Source: JBPYFK01 sp051984675
Lineage (GTDB): Bacteria > Actinomycetota > Actinomycetes > Mycobacteriales > Pseudonocardiaceae
Length of the DNA: 64,000 nucleotides
Direction of reading: 5' to 3'
Assembly (NCBI GenBank): GCA_051984675.1
Contig: JBPYFK010000164.1
Span: forward strand, 1-64,000
The position numbers were made by a program, and so were the translations under genes. The notes under the pieces were generated by a model. That model was given only the letters and a program-made list of their open reading frames with translations. It searched no databases and was not told the DNA's origin. Shown here one piece after another: positions 8,048 to 17,294 of this stretch (position 1 is the first letter of the stretch; every line of letters begins with the position of its first letter).

Positions 8048-9018
8048 GCGGATGCTTCTCCGTTGCTGGCGGGGACGACATTGGCCGGCGTCTTGCCGAG
8101 GCTGCCGGTGATGGCGTTCTCGGCGGCTCGCCGTTTCAGTTCGGTGAACGATTCCTCGGAGTACCAGCCGACGTGCGGGGTGAGCACGACGTTGGGCAGT
8201 TGGTAGAGGCGGTGTGCCGGGTCCAGCGGTTCGTTTTCGACGACGTCGAGCGCGGCACCGAGGATCTCGCCGCGTGTCAGGGCATCCGCGAGTGCCTCGG
8301 TATCGATGACCCCGCCCCGGCAGGTGTTGACCACGACCGACTCTGGCGGCATCAGGGACAACCTGTCGGCGTTGATCAGGTGATGGGTCGCGGCCGTCAG
8401 CGGAACGTGCAACGACAACACATCGGCCCGGCGCAGCAGGTCCTCGAGAGGCAGCAGTTCAGCCCCGCGCAGCGGCTCGGGAATCGTGTCCACCAGGGGA
8501 TCGTGCGCGATGACCTCGAACCCGAGGGCCCGCGCTTTGCAGGCGGTGGCCACTCCGATCCGGCCCAGGCCGACGACGCCGAAGGTCCGGCCACGAAAAC
8601 GGTGCAGCGGTTTGACGGTGGCGATGTCGTAGGCGCCGCCGCGCATGCGCCGGTCGAGCTGCGGAATCCCTCGCAGCAACGCGGCTGCCAGCGCGATGGC
8701 ATGGTCGCTGACATCCTCGGTCCCGTAGTCCGGCACGTTGCAGACCCGGACTCCGCGAGCGTGGGCCGCGTCGACGTCGATCGTGTCGACGCCGACGCCG
8801 TACCGGCTGATCACGCGCAGATTCGGTAGCGCGTCGAGCACTCGGGCGGTGATCGGGGCGTACTGGACGATCAGGCCGTCGGCGTCGGCTGCGGTCTGGA
8901 CGACGGCGTCCTCGTCCGCGCAGTTGGCCAGGGTGAGTTCGACTCCGGCTTCGGCGGCGGCTCGCTGCTCCGGCTCGATGGTGCCGTGATCACAATCGGT
9001 GATGACGATGCGTGCCAT
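8044..9018 (-). CDS. D-isomer-specific 2-hydroxyacid dehydrogenase (CtBP-like)
   Basis: 324 aa NAD-dependent oxidoreductase. Residues MARIVITDCDHGTIEPEQ start the protein; SRYGVGVDTIDVDAAHARG, the Rossmann motif VVGLGRIG, catalytic Arg in NTCRGGVIDTEAL, Glu in DVVENEPLD and His in LTPHVGWYSEES are all intact, unlike the degenerate glycine motif of the 5761-6765 paralogue. ATG 9018 is chosen over upstream in-frame codons because GGAAC sits just before it and homologues begin here. It is the first gene of a two-gene unit with lldD, a pairing that suggests interconversion of D- and L-hydroxy acids through the keto acid. A decayed IclR-type regulator is divergent and its former 5' end lies in this promoter region. 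Confidence 0.87.
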   Translation of the reverse strand: MARIVITDCDHGTIEPEQRAAAEAGVELTLANCADEDAVVQTAADADGLIVQYAPITARVLDALPNLRVISRYGVGVDTIDVDAAHARGVRVCNVPDYGTEDVSDHAIALAAALLRGIPQLDRRMRGGAYDIATVKPLHRFRGRTFGVVGLGRIGVATACKARALGFEVIAHDPLVDTIPEPLRGAELLPLEDLLRRADVLSLHVPLTAATHHLINADRLSLMPPESVVVNTCRGGVIDTEALADALTRGEILGAALDVVENEPLDPAHRLYQLPNVVLTPHVGWYSEESFTELKRRAAENAITGSLGKTPANVVPASNGEASA

Positions 9019-9192
9019 GGGGGGTTCCTGTTCTTGTTCTTGACGTGGAGGACGACTGCCGGCCAGCAAGGCGTGACCCGGTGTTGCGGAGGTGGCGGGC
9101 GCTACCACTCGGCCAGGCTTCCTTCGGCGTTGCACCACACCGGCGAGCGCCAGCGGTGTCCCTGCCCGGCCGCGCACGCCATCGCCGCCAGG

Positions 9193-9717
9193 GTGACGAG
9201 GTCGAGCAGGCACGACAGTGTCGAGTCGGTGCTCACTGAGTTGCAGCGCAAGGTCGGGCAGACCATCCATCTCGGCATGCGCAGCGGTGATCGAATCGTC
9301 TACACCCACAAGATCGAGGGGCCACAACCGTTCGCGATGGCCTCCCGGGTCGGCAACGAACAGCCGCTGCACTCGACCGCCATCGGCAAACGCATCCTGG
9401 CCAGCTTCGACGATACGGCACTGGCCGAGTTCGTGGATCGTGCCGGGCTGGAACGCCACACTGAACAGACGAGCACCACGCCGGACGCGCTGACCCAGGA
9501 ATTGGCGGAAATCCGTGCGCGAGGCTATGCGATCGACGAGCAGGAGAACGAACCCAACATCAGGGGCATCGCGGCGCCCATCCAGACCGCCGACGGCCGG
9601 ACCACAGCCGCGGTCTCCCTCTCGACCGTGACTTTCGTGGTGGAACGAGAGGAACTACTCGCACTGCGCCATGACGTGATGGACAGCGCGAAACGCCTGA
9701 CACAGCTGCTCGCCTGA
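9193..9717 (+). pseudogene. IclR-family regulator remnant lacking its DNA-binding domain
   Basis: The readable part is the IclR effector-binding domain: VESVLTELQRKVGQTIHLGM, GDRIVYTHKIEGPQPFAMAS, PLHSTAIGKRILAS, the long ARGYAIDEQENEPNIRGIAAP stretch and the usual C-terminal helix. The N-terminal winged helix-turn-helix of about 80 residues is missing. Just upstream a different frame shows YHLGQASFGVA-like sequence, resembling the linker of IclR proteins, so there is probably a frameshift as well as a 5' deletion. No RBS supports a start in this frame; GTG 9193 is only the first usable codon. Intact IclR proteins are 240-270 aa. It sits divergently beside a hydroxyacid dehydrogenase operon it may once have controlled. 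A short free-standing effector domain is possible but unlikely. Confidence 0.75.
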
Positions 9718-9719
9718 TC

Positions 9720-9734
9720 TCAGTCGCGGACTGA
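9720..9734. repeat. Small perfect hairpin after the IclR remnant
   Basis: TCAGTC-gcg-GACTGA directly follows the stop of the IclR remnant and lies between it and the convergent end of hrpA. It could be a weak terminator. There is no T-tract. Confidence 0.35.
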
Positions 9735-9773
9735 AGACCGTCTCAAGATCGGTGTTGGCGGCGTTGGGGCGGC

Positions 9774-12700
9774 TTAGCTTCGTGGTGAGCCGGTGAGCTC
9801 GTCCAGGGCGCGGCGGATGCGCTTTTCGGAGATGGGGCCGGCGGTGCCCAGGGGTTGGGCGAAGTAGCTGACGCGGAGTTCTTCGATCATCCAGCGCAGG
9901 TGGCTGGTGTCGTGTCCCTGGTCGCGGGCGGCGGCGAGGTCGTGTTGCAGGGCGTGGACGGCGTGCATGCGTTCGCGGTCGCGTTGCGGGTGGTGTGGGA
10001 GTTTGTCGAGGCGGTGGTCGATGGCGTGCAGGTAGCGGCGCAGGTGGGGCAGCCGGTGGCAGCCGGTGGTGGTGACGAAGCCGGGGTGGATGAGGGTGTC
10101 GAGTTGGGCGCGGATGTCGGCGGTGGCCTCGGCCAGTGCGGGACTGGTGGCGTCGGCGAGGCGGGCTTCGACGGTTTGGGTGGCCGCGAGGATGGCTTCG
10201 ACGTGGGCCAGCGCGTCGGCGGCGGTGTCGTGGAGGTCGGCGCGGACGGCGTCGCGCAGGGCGGCGAAGTCGGCTGGGGTCCACACGACTCCCCCGTGGC
10301 GGGCCAGCAGGGTGTCGGCGGCGGCGGTGATGCAGTCGTCGAGCACGGCGGCGGTGTCGGTGTGGGGGGCGCGGGCGAGCGCGAGTTTGCCGGTGTTGGT
10401 GAGGCGTTTGTGCAGGTGCTTGGCCGGTGATGGGCTGGTCAGCAGCAGGAGTCGGCGGGTGCCGTGCCACATGGCGGTGGCCGCGGCGGTGTCGGTGTCG
10501 AACAGGCGGATGGCGACGCTGTCGCCGTCGTCGACGAGGGCGGGGTGGGCTTTGACGGGTTGCCCGTCGCGGTGGTGTTCGACGACGTGGGGCAGGGTGT
10601 CGAAGGTCCAGTCCCGCAGGCCGTGTTGTTCGAGGTCGCCGGCGACCGAGGACAGGGCGGTGTGGATGTCGGGTCGCAGGCGGGCTTTCAGCGTGTCGAG
10701 GTCTTTGCCTTCGTCGAGGGTGTGGCCGTGGTCGTCGACGACACGGTAGGTGATGGTGAGGTGGGTGGGCAGTTGGTCCGGGCGCCAGTCGTCGCGGTGC
10801 ACGCGGACGCCGGTGAGGGCGGCGAGTTCATCGGACAGCGCGTCGAGGAGGGGTTTTTCGCCTGGAGTGAGGCGGGCGAGGACGGCGCGGGCGTAGTCGG
10901 GGGCGGGCACGAAGTTGCGGCGCAGGTTCTTGGGCAGGGTTTTGATCAGCGCGGTGACGAGTTCGTCGCGGAGGCCGGGGACGTGCCAGTCGAAGTGGTC
11001 GCGGTGGAGTTGGTTGAGGGTGGCGACGGGGATCTCGGCGGTGACGCCGTCGTGGTCGGTGCCGGGGTCGAAGTGGTAGCTCAGCGGCACGGTCAGCGGT
11101 CCGTGGTGAAGCTGGTCCGGGTAGTCGTGGCTGATGCGGCTGGTGTCGGCGGTGGTGAGGGTGTCGGGGTCGAGGGTGAGCAGGTCGGGTTGTTCGCGAC
11201 GGGTCTTCTTCCACCAGGTGTCGAAGTGGCGGGCGGAGACGACGTCGGCGCCGAGGCGTTGGTCGTAGAAGTCGAACAGGACATCGTCGTCGACGCGGAG
11301 GTCGCGGCGGCGGGCGCGGTGTTCGAGGTCGTCGACGGCGTCGAGTAGCTGTTGGTTGTGGTGGAAGAAGGCGTGGTCGGTGTCCCACTGGCCTTCGACG
11401 AGGGCGTGGCGGATGAACAGTTCGCGGGCGGTGGTGGGGTCGATGCGGCCGTAGTTGGTGCTGCGGCCGACGACGATCGGCACGCCGTAGAGGGTGACGC
11501 GTTCGGTGGCCATGACGGCGCCGCGGCGGCGATCCCAGCGGGGTTCGCTGTAGGTGCGGGTGACGACGTGGTCGGCCAGCGGTTCGATCCATTGGGGGTC
11601 GATGCGGGCGGTGGTGCGGGCGAACAGGCGGCTGGTTTCGACCAGTTCGGCGGCCATGACCCACCGGGGTGGCTTCTTGGCCAGCGTGGAGCCGGGGAAG
11701 ATCGCGAAGCGGGCGCCTCGGGCGCCGAGGTAGTCGTTGTTCTTGTCGGCGGGTTTGGGTTTGTCGCCGGGTTTCGGGGTGTCGGTGTTTTTCACGCCGA
11801 TGTGCGACAGCAGCCCGGCGAGCAGGCTGCGGTGGATGTTGGCGGCGCTGGCGGGTTGGTCGCCGGTGTGGATGCCGAGGGTGTTGCGGGTGATCTGGCG
11901 GAGTTGCGAGTGGATGTCTTGCCATTCGCGGATGCGCAGGTAGTTGAGGAATTCGTTGCGGCAGAGTTTGCGGAACTGGTTGCCGGAGGTGGCGCGTTGC
12001 GTGTCACGCAGGTAGTTCCACAGGTTGAGGTAGGTGAGGAAGTCGGAGGTGTCGTCGGCGAAGCGGGCGTGGTGGGTGTCGGCGGCCTGGGTGGCGTCGG
12101 CGGGCCGTTCGCGGGGGTCCTGGATGGACAGGGCGGCGGTGATGACCAGGACTTCGGCGACGCAGCCGTTGTGGGCGGCTTCGAGGATCATGCGGCCCAG
12201 GCGGGGGTCCAGCGGGAGGTGGGCGAGCCTGCGGCCGAGGTCGGTGAGGTGGGGGTGATGGTGGGTGTCGCCGGGGCGGAGCGCGCCGAGTTCGTGCAGG
12301 AGGTGGATGCCGTCGGTGATGGCGCGGTTGTCGGGTGGGTCGACGAACGGGAAGGCGGTGATGTCGCCGAGGCCGAGGTGGGCCATCTGGAGGATGACCG
12401 AGGCGAGGTTGGTGCGCAGGATTTCGGGGTCGGTGAAGGCGGGTCGGGACTGGAAGTCGTCTTCGGTGTAGAGGCGGATGCAGATGCCCTCGGAGGTGCG
12501 TCCGCAGCGGCCGGCGCGTTGGCGGGCTGATGCTTGGGAGACGGCTTCGATGGGCAGGCGTTGGACTTTGGTGCGGTTGGAGTAGCGGGAGATGCGGGCG
12601 GTGCCGGGGTCGATGACGTAGCGGATGCCGGGCACGGTCAGGGAGGTTTCGGCGACGTTGGTGGTCAGCACGATGCGGCGGCCCGTGTGGGGTTGGAACA

Positions 12701-13772
12701 CGCGGTGCTGTTCGGCGGCGGACAGTCGCGCGTAGAGCGGGAGGATCTCGGTGTTCGGGTGGTGGCGGGTGTGTTGGGTGAGTGCGTCAGCGGTGTCGCG
12801 GATCTCGCGTTCGCCGGAGAGGAAGACGAGGATGTCGCCGCTGCCTTCGGCGCGGAGCTCGTCGACGGCGTCGCAGATGGCCTGGGTCTGGTCGCGGTCG
12901 TTGTCGCGGCGGGTGGTTTTGCCGGTGCTGGTGCGGGTGGTGCGGCTCTGCCCTGCTTTGGTGTCGTCGTCGGGGTCGACGATCGGGCGGTAGCGGATCT
13001 CGACCGGGTAGGTGCGGCCGGAGACTTCGAGGACGGGGGCGTCGTCGAAGTGGCGGGAGAACCGTTCGGGGTCGATGGTGGCGGAGGTGATGATGACTTT
13101 GAGGTCGGGGCGGCGTGGCAGGAGTTGTTTGAGGTAGCCGAGCAGGAAGTCGATGTTGAGGCTGCGTTCGTGGGCTTCGTCGATGATCAGCGTGTCGTAG
13201 CCGCGCAGGTGGGGGTCGCCGGCGACTTCGGCGAGCAGGATGCCGTCGGTCATGAGTTTGACCAGGGTGTCGTCGCTGGCGTGGTCGGTGAAGCGGACCT
13301 TGTAGCCGACGGTGGTGCCTGGTTCGGTGCCGAGTTCGGCGGCGATGCGTTCGGCGACGGTGCGCGCGGCGAGGCGGCGGGGCTGGGTGTGTCCGATGGC
13401 GCCGTGGATGCCGCGGCCGAGTTCGAGGCAGATCTTCGGTAGTTGGGTGGTTTTCCCGGAGCCGGTTTCGCCGGCGACGATGACGACCTGGTGGTCGCGG
13501 ATGGCGGCGGCGAGGTCGTCTTTGCGCGCGGCGACGGGCAGTTCGGCCGGGTAGTCGACGGTGGTGATGGCGGCGCGGCGGCGGGTGACGCGTGCTTCGG
13601 CGGCGGCGATGTGGGTTTCGATCTCGCCGAGCACGGCGTGGCGGGTCGCGGCGTCGCGGATCTTGCGGGTGCCGTCGAGGCGGCGGCGCAGCCGGTGGCG
13701 GTCGCGCAGCATGAGGTCGTCGAGGCGGGAGCGCATCTCGGCCGTGGACGGGGTCGCGGCTGGGGTGGGCAT
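9774..13772 (-). CDS. hrpA: ATP-dependent RNA helicase HrpA
   Basis: 1332 aa DEAH-box helicase, the normal size for HrpA, a cytoplasmic RNA helicase implicated in ribosome rescue and RNA processing. In order: an N-terminal basic region, Walker A GETGSGKTTQLPK, DEAH, the SAT motif (ITSATIDPERF), the second RecA domain with TNVAETSLTVPGIRYVIDPG and QRAGRCGRTSEG, the HA2 winged-helix region, an OB fold, and the long C-terminal DUF3418 segment ending with IRRALDELTGS. ATG 13772 is preferred over GTG 13817 because it has a TGGGAA-like RBS and a better-matched N-terminus; the alternative adds 15 residues. It follows the alpha-mannosidase gene on the same strand with a 47 bp gap. The opposite strand carries long open frames that are compositional shadows. 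Confidence 0.93.
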   Translation of the reverse strand: MPTPAATPSTAEMRSRLDDLMLRDRHRLRRRLDGTRKIRDAATRHAVLGEIETHIAAAEARVTRRRAAITTVDYPAELPVAARKDDLAAAIRDHQVVIVAGETGSGKTTQLPKICLELGRGIHGAIGHTQPRRLAARTVAERIAAELGTEPGTTVGYKVRFTDHASDDTLVKLMTDGILLAEVAGDPHLRGYDTLIIDEAHERSLNIDFLLGYLKQLLPRRPDLKVIITSATIDPERFSRHFDDAPVLEVSGRTYPVEIRYRPIVDPDDDTKAGQSRTTRTSTGKTTRRDNDRDQTQAICDAVDELRAEGSGDILVFLSGEREIRDTADALTQHTRHHPNTEILPLYARLSAAEQHRVFQPHTGRRIVLTTNVAETSLTVPGIRYVIDPGTARISRYSNRTKVQRLPIEAVSQASARQRAGRCGRTSEGICIRLYTEDDFQSRPAFTDPEILRTNLASVILQMAHLGLGDITAFPFVDPPDNRAITDGIHLLHELGALRPGDTHHHPHLTDLGRRLAHLPLDPRLGRMILEAAHNGCVAEVLVITAALSIQDPRERPADATQAADTHHARFADDTSDFLTYLNLWNYLRDTQRATSGNQFRKLCRNEFLNYLRIREWQDIHSQLRQITRNTLGIHTGDQPASAANIHRSLLAGLLSHIGVKNTDTPKPGDKPKPADKNNDYLGARGARFAIFPGSTLAKKPPRWVMAAELVETSRLFARTTARIDPQWIEPLADHVVTRTYSEPRWDRRRGAVMATERVTLYGVPIVVGRSTNYGRIDPTTARELFIRHALVEGQWDTDHAFFHHNQQLLDAVDDLEHRARRRDLRVDDDVLFDFYDQRLGADVVSARHFDTWWKKTRREQPDLLTLDPDTLTTADTSRISHDYPDQLHHGPLTVPLSYHFDPGTDHDGVTAEIPVATLNQLHRDHFDWHVPGLRDELVTALIKTLPKNLRRNFVPAPDYARAVLARLTPGEKPLLDALSDELAALTGVRVHRDDWRPDQLPTHLTITYRVVDDHGHTLDEGKDLDTLKARLRPDIHTALSSVAGDLEQHGLRDWTFDTLPHVVEHHRDGQPVKAHPALVDDGDSVAIRLFDTDTAAATAMWHGTRRLLLLTSPSPAKHLHKRLTNTGKLALARAPHTDTAAVLDDCITAAADTLLARHGGVVWTPADFAALRDAVRADLHDTAADALAHVEAILAATQTVEARLADATSPALAEATADIRAQLDTLIHPGFVTTTGCHRLPHLRRYLHAIDHRLDKLPHHPQRDRERMHAVHALQHDLAAARDQGHDTSHLRWMIEELRVSYFAQPLGTAGPISEKRIRRALDELTGSPRS

Positions 13773-13819
13773 ACGGTTCCCAGGATAGTTGTGCGCTGGT
13801 GTGGGGGTGTCGCGCACGG

Positions 13820-16800
13820 TCAGGGTGTGGTGCGTGCCAGGCGCAGGGTGGCGATTTCGAACGGCCGCAGCCGCAGGCTGATCACGCCGTTGTCGCTGGT
13901 GGTGTCCCCGTCTGGGAGGGGGCGTTCGAGCAGGTCGGTGCGGGTGGCGGTGGTGTGGGCGAACGACGGGGTCAGGTGTGCGTGGGCGCGGCCGCCGAGG
14001 GCTTCGTAGGCGCGGACGATGACGTCGCCGCTGCGGTCGTCGGCGAGTTTGACGGCTTCGAGGATCACGGCGTCGTGGTCGCAGGTGATCAGCGGGGTGA
14101 CGGGGTGGGTCGCGGCGGCGGTGCGTGGGGGGAGGTTGAGGTGGTAGCCCTCGCGGATGGCGTCGCCGACGGTGGCGCCGACGTGCAGGGCGTAGCGCAG
14201 GTGGTGGGGGCCGTGGTCGGTGTGGGGGTCGGGGAAGCGGGGTGCGCGCAGCAGGGACAGGCGTGCGGTGGTGGTGGTTCCGCCGCCGGGCCGGGTGGTG
14301 CGGGTGACGTCGTGGCCGTAGGTGGAGTCGTTGATCAGGGCGGCGCCGTAGCCGGTTTCGCCGATGTGCAGCCAGCGGTGGGCGCAGGTTTCGAACTGGG
14401 CCGCCTGCCAGGAGGTGTTGGTGTGGGTGGGGCGGCGCAGGTGGCCGTACTGGGTTTCGGCGCTGCTGTGCTCGGCGTGGATGTCCAGCGGGAAGGTGAC
14501 TTTGAGGAGTTTTTCGGTTTCGTGCCAGTCGAGGTGGCAGTCGAAGTCCAGGCGGTGGCTGTCCGGGCGGAGGTGGATGCGTTGGACGGCGTGGGAGCTG
14601 CCGAAGTGGCGGGTGACGCGGACGGTGACGCCGCCGCCGTCGGGGTGTTCGGTGGTGATGTCGTCGGTGGTGGTGAGGTCGGTGTGGGTGTGGCGGTAGT
14701 GGGCGTCGATGTCCCAGGCGTCCCAGGCTGCGGGGTGGTCGGGGTGCAGTTGGAGCACGTTGGCGGCGTGGCCGGGTGGGAGCAGTTCGCGGTCGGCGGT
14801 GTGGTCATGGACGGAGGTCAGCGTCCCGTGGGGATCGATGGTGGCGCGGATGTGGCCGTTGTCGAGGACGATGTCGCTGGTGTGGGGGTCTGTGATGGCG
14901 GTGGCTGCGCCGCGTGGGGGCGCGGGTGGTGCGGCGCCGAAGGCGGGCACGCCGTGGCGTCGGTGGGGTGCGGCGTTGAATTCCACGACCCTCTCCCCTG
15001 CCCCGGCGAGGGCGTGCACCGCTTCGGTGATGAGCGTGTCGAGTTCGGCGGCGAGGCGCTGGTGGGCGTGGTGGGTGTCGCGGTGGACCCAGGCGATGGA
15101 GGTGCCGGGGAGGATGTCGTGGAACTGGTGCAGGAGCAGCTGTTTCCACAGCCGGTCGAGGGTGTCGTAGGGGTAGTCACTGCCGCGGATGACCGCGGCG
15201 GTGGTGCACCACAGTTCGGCTTCGCGCAGCAGGTGTTCGCCGCGCCGGTTGCCTTGTTTGGTGCGGTTCTGGGTGGTGTAGGTGCCGCGGTGGCGTTCCA
15301 GGTACAGCTCGCCGCGCCACACGGCGGGCTGGCGGTGGTCGGTTTCGGCGTCGCGGAAGAACTGGGTGGGGCTGCCCAGGTGCAGGCGTGGGGCGCCTTC
15401 GCAGTCGGCGAGGCGGTGGGCGCGGGCGAGCATCTCGCGAGTAGGTCCTCCCCCGCCGTTGCCGTGTCCGAAGGGCAGCAGTGAGCGCGTGGCGGCGCCG
15501 TGTTCGGCGAAGCGGCGGGTGGCGTGGTCGAGTTCGCCCGGGGTGATCTCGGCGTTGTAGGTGTCGGCGGGTGGGCAGTGGGTGAACACGCGGGTGCCGT
15601 CGAGTCCTTCCCACCAGAAGGTGTGGTGGGGGAAGCGGTTGGTGTCGTTCCAGGACAGTTTCTGGGTGAGGAAGTAGCGCGAGCCGCTGGCGGCGATCAG
15701 CTGTGGCAGGGCGGCGCTGTAGCCGAAGGAGTCGGGCAGCCACACATCGTGGGTGTCGACGCCGAGGTGGTCGCGGAAGAAGCGTTTGCCGTGCACGAGT
15801 TGGCGGGCCAGTGCCTCGCCTCCGGGCAGGTTCGTGTCGGCTTCGACCCACATGCCGCCGACGGGGACGAACTGTCCGGTGTGGACGTGGTGGCGCACGC
15901 GGTCGAACAGGTGCGGGTAGTGGTCGTGCAGCCAGGCCAGTTGCTGGGCTTGGGAGAACGCGAAGACGAACTGGGGGTCCTCGTCGGCCAGTGCGGCGGC
16001 GTTGGCGATGGTGCGGGCGGTTTTGCGGACGGTTTCGGCCAGCGGCCACAGCCAGGCGGTGTCGAGGTGGGCGTGGCCGACGGCGGTGATGTGGTGGGCA
16101 CTGGCGTGGGCCGGGCGGGTGAGCACGTCGTCGACGGCGGCGCGGGCGGCTGCTGCGGTGGCGGGGATGTCGTCGAGGTCGAGCAGGTCGAGGGCGGTGT
16201 CAAGGGCGCGGAGGATCTCGGCCCGTCGCGGTGTGCCGTCGTGGAGGTGCCGGGCGAGTTGGTGGAGGACGTCGATGTCGTGGATCAGCGCGTCGGTGGT
16301 CTCGTCGAGTACCGCGATCTCGGCGCGGCGCAGCGCGTACAGCGGGGTGTCGTCGACGGTGTCGGGGTCGCCGAGTGTGGTGGGGTGGAAGGGGCTCAGG
16401 GGGCTGGCACCGAGCAGCAGGGGGTTGGCGGCGGCTTCGATGTGGAAGGTGACGGTTTCACCACCGGTGGCCGCGCGGGTGACGGGGATGTGGTGGTTGC
16501 GGGGGTGGAGCCCTTTGATCGGGGTGGCGTCGGTGTCGTAGACGAGTCCTTCGCAGCAGAAGCCGGGGCGGTCGGTGTCGAAACCGAGGTCGACGAGCGC
16601 TTCGACCCGGCTGCCGGCCCACTGGGGCGGGACGGTGGCGGTGACGCGGAACCAGGTGGTGGACCAGGCCGCTCCCCAGGGCTGCCCGACGGTGGTGGGT
16701 CGGTAGTCGGCGGCCAGCGCCTCGGTGGCGGTGGCCGCGTGGCCGGGTGGGTGCCAGACGCTGATGTGGCAGGGGGTGCGGTGTGGGTGCCGGGCGGGGC

Positions 16801-16861
16801 GCAGGCGTTCGGTGAGCACGCGGTGCAGGCGCTGCTCGACCAGGGCGTGGTCGTCGTGCAT
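13820..16861 (-). CDS. Alpha-mannosidase, glycoside hydrolase family 38
   Basis: 1013 aa cytosolic zinc enzyme releasing alpha-linked mannose. After an N-terminal beta domain of about 240 residues come the zinc-binding GHAHLDTAWLWPLAET motif, WVEADTNLPGGEALARQ, the nucleophile segment WLPDSFGYSAALPQL, and the WNDTNRFPHHTFWWEGLDG region. A helical middle domain and a long C-terminal beta domain follow, typical of GH38. ATG 16861 has CGGGAG at the right distance; the upstream in-frame GTG at 16888 has no RBS. No signal peptide is visible, so it probably acts on internal or imported mannosides. It is the upstream neighbour of hrpA with no obvious functional link. Confidence 0.92.
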   Translation of the reverse strand: MHDDHALVEQRLHRVLTERLRPARHPHRTPCHISVWHPPGHAATATEALAADYRPTTVGQPWGAAWSTTWFRVTATVPPQWAGSRVEALVDLGFDTDRPGFCCEGLVYDTDATPIKGLHPRNHHIPVTRAATGGETVTFHIEAAANPLLLGASPLSPFHPTTLGDPDTVDDTPLYALRRAEIAVLDETTDALIHDIDVLHQLARHLHDGTPRRAEILRALDTALDLLDLDDIPATAAAARAAVDDVLTRPAHASAHHITAVGHAHLDTAWLWPLAETVRKTARTIANAAALADEDPQFVFAFSQAQQLAWLHDHYPHLFDRVRHHVHTGQFVPVGGMWVEADTNLPGGEALARQLVHGKRFFRDHLGVDTHDVWLPDSFGYSAALPQLIAASGSRYFLTQKLSWNDTNRFPHHTFWWEGLDGTRVFTHCPPADTYNAEITPGELDHATRRFAEHGAATRSLLPFGHGNGGGGPTREMLARAHRLADCEGAPRLHLGSPTQFFRDAETDHRQPAVWRGELYLERHRGTYTTQNRTKQGNRRGEHLLREAELWCTTAAVIRGSDYPYDTLDRLWKQLLLHQFHDILPGTSIAWVHRDTHHAHQRLAAELDTLITEAVHALAGAGERVVEFNAAPHRRHGVPAFGAAPPAPPRGAATAITDPHTSDIVLDNGHIRATIDPHGTLTSVHDHTADRELLPPGHAANVLQLHPDHPAAWDAWDIDAHYRHTHTDLTTTDDITTEHPDGGGVTVRVTRHFGSSHAVQRIHLRPDSHRLDFDCHLDWHETEKLLKVTFPLDIHAEHSSAETQYGHLRRPTHTNTSWQAAQFETCAHRWLHIGETGYGAALINDSTYGHDVTRTTRPGGGTTTTARLSLLRAPRFPDPHTDHGPHHLRYALHVGATVGDAIREGYHLNLPPRTAAATHPVTPLITCDHDAVILEAVKLADDRSGDVIVRAYEALGGRAHAHLTPSFAHTTATRTDLLERPLPDGDTTSDNGVISLRLRPFEIATLRLARTTP

Positions 16862-16986
16862 GGGCGCTCCCGCGGGTCGTGCGTTCACCGGCGTTGGTGA
16901 TCTTGTGGTGCTTGCGGTTGCTGAGGCATCAACGGTTGCGCATGCTGGGCGCGTTCGAGGGCAGGTCAGCCGGATGTGGAGGCAGC

Positions 16987-17247
16987 ATGGCCACGTGTGA
17001 GGTTTGCGGTAACGACTATTGGATGACCTTCGAGGTTCGCACGAGCAGCGGCGCGGTGCACACCTTCGATTCGTTCGAGTGTGCCGCGCACCGGATGGCG
17101 CCGCGGTGTGAGCACTGTTCGTGCCAGATCCTGGGGCACGGTGTGGAGGTCAGCGGCAAGTTCTTCTGTTGCGCGCATTGCGCGCGCCAGTCGGGGATTC
17201 CCAGTGCGCGGGAGGTGCGCGACACCGTCGGCGCGCACCCCGGGTGA
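16987..17247 (+). CDS. Small cysteine-rich zinc-ribbon-like protein
   Basis: 86 aa. Eight cysteines occur in paired arrangements: CEVCGN at the start, FECAAHRM, CEHCSC and FFCCAHC. This suggests one or two zinc sites, as in actinobacterial proteins annotated as metallothionein-like or metal-binding. ATG 16987 follows GGAGGC, a good RBS. It stands alone, divergent from the alpha-mannosidase and convergent with the gamma-carbonic anhydrase gene, with a strong hairpin after its stop. Function is unknown; metal storage or a protein-interaction role fits the composition. Confidence 0.75.
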   Translation: MATCEVCGNDYWMTFEVRTSSGAVHTFDSFECAAHRMAPRCEHCSCQILGHGVEVSGKFFCCAHCARQSGIPSAREVRDTVGAHPG

Positions 17248-17257
17248 GTGGCGGTGG

Positions 17258-17289
17258 TCGGGGGCCGCGGTGTGCGCCACGGCCCCCGA
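17258..17289. terminator. Bidirectional hairpin terminator
   Basis: TCGGGGGCCG (17258-17267) pairs perfectly with CGGCCCCCGA (17280-17289) around a 12-base loop. It lies between two convergent genes, so it can serve both. There is no T-tract, which is common for actinomycete terminators. Confidence 0.75.
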
Positions 17290-17294
17290 TTCGG

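Noticed and set aside
13799..16900. Long plus-strand open frames opposite hrpA and the alpha-mannosidase (up to 560 codons)
   Set aside because: They are Gly/Val/Ala-rich repeats of GC-driven codons with no motif or RBS, and the minus strand codes for complete recognised enzymes. The same holds for frames opposite the ClpC-like gene, the 28-29 kb aminotransferase and the MmgE/PrpD gene.
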